This document shows, piece by piece, positions 59,581 to 64,000 of a DNA stretch of 64,000 nucleotides (positions within the stretch are counted from its first letter, which is position 1; every line of letters begins with the position of its first letter). The stretch covers positions 647,993 through 711,992 of the forward strand of contig NW_022985184.1 of NCBI RefSeq assembly GCF_010093535.1, written 5' to 3'. The translations under genes were made by a program, and so were the position numbers. Under the pieces are notes generated by a model that worked only from the letters and a program-made list of their open reading frames with translations, did not search any database and was not told where the DNA came from. Origin of the DNA: Lindgomyces ingoldianus (Eukaryota; Ascomycota; Dothideomycetes; Pleosporales; Lindgomycetaceae).

Positions 59581-61164
59581 CACTTCGAATGTGTAACACG
59601 ACATCCGCCCCGACCCCCGAGAATTATCCTGCATCCTTTAAACGTCAGACAGACCGGCAAACCCCGTTTTCTGTTACGATAGCAGACTGATCCGTTCACC
59701 TCGCCTTCGCGTTCGACATGGGCTTGTCTTTGAGGCAAAATGGCCTCGGCGACAATCGCGCTGTTGCTTCCACTTGTGCAGTGCATGAAATGGCAGCTCA
59801 GAGAGGTAACGCCTGTTTCAAACATAGAGTCATTACATGGCTTCATGGAGTGGCATGAGATCCAACACCGCTCTTTCAGCCGTTTCATTTTGGATACATT
59901 CTCTTACGTTTCCTGCTGTCTTAACATATGTACGATATATCTTGGCATCTCTTCTGATCTGACTGAGGCCATGCGTTTTTCAGGCGTACGACTTTGTCGG
60001 TATTCTCGAAGGTCTCTCGCCACAACTGCATCCGCGATTGCTGAGACCGCATGTGCACGCTGTCATACGGAGAACCGATATAGTTTCGCCAGCCTTATCA
60101 TTGCCTGAGTTAGCCACCCGCTCTCCACGATCATCGTCGTTTGCCACATTGGGGTAACCAAGGGAACGATATCCGCCGAATTTCAATATATTGCCTTCTG
60201 TTATTGTGATTTTCTTACTTCATAACTCTCCTTGGGTGTTCATCGCCGGATCTTCCTTTTCAAGAAACTCAGTTGATTGCTTATCTTGGACAATCATTAG
60301 ACTATGGCACTGGAAATACTCTTTCATCTCGTTGCCTGGGTATTCTCTTTCGCATCACATGTCCGTATATTTGGACACTTAGATCGTATTATCGCACTTC
60401 AAGCCTCGTCTCAATGCAGCTTACCTTACATATTCACGGGAACACAGACTGCGGAGTCCGGATCGAATCCTCGCGCCACATCACAAACGCTAGCCAGATA
60501 CACGTTGCCGCACTGTCATCAAGCTTTCTATTGTCATCAGACTTGTATTGGATGACCCTTCGCCTCCGTCCGTATCGTCATCTGCAACTCGATACGCACA
60601 TCACAGTTTAGCCAGGTCTCACGTCGAGATCCCTTCACAGTCAACATCATGGTCAGGTACCAGACAGCAAGCGCGCTGCCATCCTTCGGGGTCCGTAAGC
60701 AGAGGCAGAGCATGGAGGCTTCTCCGGATCCAACCTAGACCACGTTCCCATTAGAATATTCGAAAGAGTTGTTTTAGAACGTGCATCAGAGCCAACACGA
60801 CCGCCATCACAGGAGATGCATCTGTTTGCTATAGGAGCAGGAGGACGTTGTGGCTGTTACGAACTCAATACCTGAATGCCTGTTGCTCACTGCCCCAGTC
60901 AGCCTGTCCGACCACACCTTTCCTCCATCTCTTCTAAAAGGCCTAGAATAGGCTAGGCTCTAGGCCCAAACTGTACTACTCCATTTAAGACACGCTCTCT
61001 ATCACAGCATCCATTACTTTGCCTAAAAAGCAAACCCTCACAGATCTTGTACCCTGGACATGGAGCCAAAAAGGGCCAAGGAAATTCCTGGAAGTACAGA
61101 AAACTCTCGGGGTTGTAAGACGACCACTCTTGCTCAGCCTATCATATCTTTAAAAACAAGCAGC

Positions 61165-61245
61165 TGTCAACCGGCTAGAATCAAACCCGAGGCAGTCCCC
61201 TTTGCAGCCCAGTGAGGGTAGAGTTCTCCCACTAAACCAATTTGT
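61165..61245 (-). other. tRNA-like relic or SINE head with A and B boxes
   Basis: The minus strand has TGGTTTAGTGG at 61229-61239, a perfect match to the A-box consensus TRGYNNARNNG, and GGTTTGATTCT at 61177-61187, which differs from the B box GGTTCGANTCC only by two C-to-T changes. The segment between is about 40 nt and holds CTGCAAA, like the tRNA-Cys loop, but the stems do not pair. The pattern fits a tRNA-derived SINE or pseudo-tRNA with RIP-type changes. Confidence 0.4.
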
Positions 61246-62499
61246 TATTGTTCGGTGTGCTCCAGTCTTATTGTGGGAGAAACTCCCATGTAATTGGAAG
61301 GGCTTATACGTCTTCGTTGGGGTTTGGGAGTGGTGAAGGGCGCGGAAGGATTTGTGTGTTAATATCGGTTGTGATGACGGATGTGGAGTTATCACTCCAG
61401 TCGCAGATAATTTTTGGCGTGTGCAATGTTTGAAAACCAACTGCGCTACTGCTATCGATGTCAAGCATTCTTTCTGCTGAATCAAATCATGATGTTTCCG
61501 CGCGGATATGAAAGAGGTCAGAGCCGGAATTGTATCATTACCATATGCCTGCCTCCCGAGTTTTTCTTTTATCGATTCCATGTGAACAACCTTCATCTTG
61601 CAGGTGAGCTAACGCTTCACAGCCGTTTTGCTCAAATCCACTAGCGCGACCTAACGTTCACATTGACAGTCCATGAATGCTATCTTCTCCCTATCACACT
61701 CACCTGATTGTGTGCTGATCGGCGCCGGGAGAAAATTCGAAATCTCAGAAATATATGAGAGTAGATGCAAGTTCTTATAGGCTTTAAAAGGATCGTGTCA
61801 AGGGATCCAGAAGCGTGTGATGCTCTGACATGACCGTTTTAGATATGAGGCGCATCTAGCAAATCTATGATGCTTTTTCATGAACTGTTCCCCGCGAAAA
61901 TGAAAGTATAGGATTTCGAATATGAGCTACCGGTGAGCCGTCATACTAGGCCATCTGACCCATCAGGCACATCCATTAGACCAAAAAGAGGCGTGTAGGT
62001 TCTAGGCGGACTCAAGTCGCCGATGGGTGCTCATTCTTTTCAAAGTAGACGATAAGTAATGTCTACACCGTTCTGAGCGCGGGAAACATATCGGAATGAG
62101 CGAGATCTGTACAGTGCGAGCATGTGTCTTCAGTAGTTTAGATAGTGAGGTAGCAAGAATTGCGTTGTAGACAGGTGAATTCAATGTGTTGGAGCGAAGT
62201 AACGATCTCGGATGCTATGCTTTAAAATATCTCCCCTCTGTTCGAGTCAGAAACTGGCACGCTTAAGAAAGTTTACCGCGGCTACTCAATAGTTGGGCGG
62301 TGCCTTCGAACAACTCGGGCAGGAATTTGAGGTTTCCGGGTGAGTTGTGGATCTATTGGGGATTTAGAATCTCGAAGTTTGGGTCGGTGAATAAGATGTG
62401 TAAGCCTGGGTGGTGGTGCAGCGGAAGAGTGCTGTATTGATGTGGAGTCTCAAGGGCAGCCAGTATAGGTACTATAGACGGTGGCCTGGCCTGGCTACA

Positions 62500-62512
62500 C
62501 CCCCCCCCCCCC
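62500..62512. repeat. C13 homopolymer
   Basis: Thirteen consecutive C on the plus strand inside the repeat-rich right arm. Confidence 0.85.
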
Positions 62513-62588
62513 TCAGATTCAACAGAGTTCGAAGATGAAGCTATTTACGTATGGTGAGGTCTATGCAGGGCAAAAAGTAAGTGTAGGT

Positions 62589-62752
62589 GCTGGGGCCAAT
62601 ACCGTACAGCATGGGATAGAATGATAGGCTACGGCCGATACCGTACAGTATGAGAGAGTGTGTGTGAGAGATGCTGTTGACGATCCTATACTGAATAAGA
62701 CAGAGCTAGAGGCTCCTCCTGAGTGCTGAGGCCAATACCTCTAGCATGAGCA
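62589..62752. repeat. Three imperfect copies of a 28-nt unit
   Basis: Copies start at 62589, 62628 and 62725; the shared core is GGCCAATACC followed by GTACAGCATG or a variant (CTCTAGCATG in the third). Copies 1 and 2 differ at 6 of 28 positions or so. A fourth, weaker match (GGGCAGTACCGT) follows at about 62754. Spacing is irregular, so this is a decayed cluster rather than a clean tandem array. Confidence 0.6.
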
Positions 62753-63069
62753 GCGGGCAGTACCGTCAAACTGAAGGCGCTGCCTCTAGCACGGCTCCCC
62801 GGGCTTATCTCTAGTACGATCGTACATTGGTAAAGATATCATCTCCAGTGTCAATCACAATTCATGAATTGTCATCTGGGGTATCGTCTTGGGTATTGTC
62901 TTTGGTGTTGTTTTGTTCCTTTTCTTGACTTTCTTGATATGCACTGTTCCTCCTTGTAATAGTGGTCAAACCAGACCGGAAGAAAGCATTGCAGCAGATG
63001 ACGCATCGTAGGCTTAACCCCCGGGAGTGAGAGTGACTTACCTGTTAATATATCATCTCTATAGTAGTA

Positions 63070-64000
63070 ACCAACGAGCTTTTATTGATACGAGAAGAGC
63101 ACATCTAGCTCTAACAACTTTCCCACTACCTGCTTGTCTGTTGGACGAAGATGGCGATCCCGGCTCAATATGACACCAATGAAGTACAGAAGCACCAATT
63201 CTTTTCAACTGCCAACCGCAGCTTCCCAAAGTTTCTGATGCAACTGGCTCTTGGGCGTCCTCGTTGAGGGAGAAACTGGGATGCCCATTACCGGTCTTTT
63301 TCCAGATGGCTTCTATTCAGAATTCAGAGAGGTGGTGACTGTATAATCTAGAGAGCATTTCTACAATGATGCATCCTAATCCTCAGATGTCCGTGACCCC
63401 ATTGCGGCCTTCGTGCTCAGTTCTCTCAAGTGTGGATTATCTAGGAGTCCAGTGAGATGGCCGACCTGTAGTAGGGGATATAAAGTTATCCGAGAAGTGG
63501 AAGGTGGGCATTATTAGTGATTTTTCATGTATCAGAACATTTTACGGCTTGAGATCCTTATGTCTGTTCCCAGTTAGTACTCTGGGCTGGGTGGCGATCT
63601 CTTCCCCAGTTAACATGGAAGGTGGAAGAGAAGAAGAGATATTGCATACAGTGAGTGAGAATCAGATTTTTGAATATCTAATCTTTCCATGGGAAAGATA
63701 AAGGATTCCACTGCACAGGCAACCACTTCCCCGATGAAGAATATTGAGCTGACGGGGTTCGAGTGCTGGAAGATCCAGAAGAGTGACTAGGTCCATATCC
63801 GCGACAGGCGAACAGAAAATGCTAAGTGAATCAAAATTTGTATAACCCCCTAGGAACTGGACACAGTGGTGATGTTTAACCTAGCGCATAATTTTAATCT
63901 CAGGAGCAAAAGGCTCCATCATCCACTTCTGGATCTTTAATTGTTTCGTTCTGCTAATTTTCTTAAAATACACCCCAAAACCTCCTTTGTCAACGGTATC
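63070..64000 (-). pseudogene. Protein-kinase pseudogene, 5' end off the right edge
   Basis: Reading the minus strand from 64000, one frame gives the kinase Gly loop (KGGFGVYFKK), a helix-C region (EIKIMR, stop, VKHHHCVQFLGGYTN), the E-helix (GCLCSGILYLSHGKI), the catalytic loop (RHKDLKP, stop, NVLIHEKS), a damaged DFG segment (TFHFSDNF), an activation-segment remnant (GRPSHWTPR), the F helix (VTDI, stop, GLGCIIVEML) and, after a frameshift, the I helix (ILSRDRHLRPTDKQVV). Motif order is correct over about 900 nt. About 110 nt separate an HRD-like KIRYSKI from RHKDLKP, perhaps an intron or insertion. At least four stops and one frameshift disable it. The stops replace residues normally encoded by CAA, CAG or TGG, as RIP would give. 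The N-terminal part lies beyond the window. Confidence 0.75.

Larger units (their letters stand above)
53880..63070. other. 9.2 kb gene-poor arm with scattered relics
   Basis: No protein family or splice-consistent gene was found on either strand. Base composition from 54.1 to 58.3 kb is GC-rich and unlike the AT-rich block at 19 kb, so it is not simply RIP-degraded DNA. Frames of 150-177 codons (for example 54785-55318) are rich in Arg, Ser, Gly and Ala in every frame, as expected of chance frames in GC-rich DNA. From 59 kb onward the region contains tRNA-derived relics, a poly-C run (62500-62512) and degenerate repeats, listed separately. Confidence 0.5.

Noticed and set aside
62405..62425. 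A-box match TGGTGCAGCGG suggesting a third tRNA-like element
   Set aside because: No B box within normal spacing and no possible cloverleaf; the nearest GTTCGA is over 100 nt away.
1..64000. Secondary-metabolite cluster, CRISPR array, integrated virus or plasmid origin
   Set aside because: No PKS, NRPS, terpene or tailoring genes, no direct-repeat arrays, no viral replication or capsid genes; the genes are unrelated housekeeping functions.

Overview
This is a 64 kb stretch of a filamentous ascomycete (Pezizomycotina) nuclear genome. The signs are many short introns (mostly 44-120 nt, GT-AG with CTAAC/CTGAT-like branch sites), protein families restricted to or typical of Pezizomycotina (a secreted GtaA-type glutaminase, an ADF-H plus PH-like scaffold, two conserved fungal orphans), and decayed gene copies whose stop codons look like C-to-T/G-to-A (RIP-like) mutation. 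The class cannot be fixed from the sequence. Nearly all recognisable genes are single-copy housekeeping genes, and the gene models were rebuilt exon by exon by checking splice-site phase and protein homology together.  Layout: 1-1382 (-) WDR44-like WD40 protein running off the left edge; 3662-5117 (-) ribonucleotide reductase small subunit RNR2; 6043-8001 (-) RNA polymerase III subunit C53/RPC4; 8877-10914 (-) armadillo protein Vac8; 12231-14111 (+) a Ser/Thr kinase, divergent from VAC8; 16336-18747 (+) secreted glutaminase; 18.9-20.0 kb AT-rich block with transposon-relic character; 20310-21051 (-) MARVEL four-helix membrane protein; 22160-24083 (+) VWA-domain type I membrane protein with a Cys/His-rich tail; 24806-25579 (+) TRAPP subunit Trs31 with a GC-AG intron; 26124-28235 (-) Shg1/BOD1-like protein with a long RS domain, divergent from 28750-29120 (+) ATP synthase subunit e; 29677-31362 (+) CofD/UPF0052 protein; 31.7-32.2 kb ankyrin-repeat relic; 32829-36635 (-) ADF-H/PH-like protein of 1,176 aa; 38364-39160 (+) OHCU decarboxylase of urate breakdown; 41250-42434 (-) conserved fungal orphan; 46556-47746 (-) mitochondrial oxaloacetate carrier Oac1, divergent over 427 bp from 48174-49397 (+) Swd2; 50468-52045 (-) pre-rRNA endonuclease Las1; 52761-53879 (-) conserved fungal orphan. 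From 53.9 kb to the right edge no intact gene is visible; this arm holds tRNA-derived relics, degenerate repeats and a decayed protein-kinase pseudogene that runs off the right edge.  The genes do not form a biosynthetic cluster. Themes that recur are chromatin and transcription (Shg1-like and Swd2 both belong to families of the Set1/COMPASS complex; RPC53), mitochondrial function (Oac1, ATP synthase e), membrane traffic and vacuole (Trs31, Vac8, WDR44-like, MARVEL), cortical actin/signalling (ADF-H/PH), and nucleotide or nitrogen metabolism (RNR2, OHCU decarboxylase, glutaminase). The most notable signals are the GC-AG in-frame intron of TRS31, the ACGCGT boxes in two RNR2 introns, a 17-nt homopolymer at the RPC53 start with an overlapping upstream ORF, an RS-rich tail on an Shg1-like protein, the VWA-TM-Cys/His architecture, and the two decayed genes.
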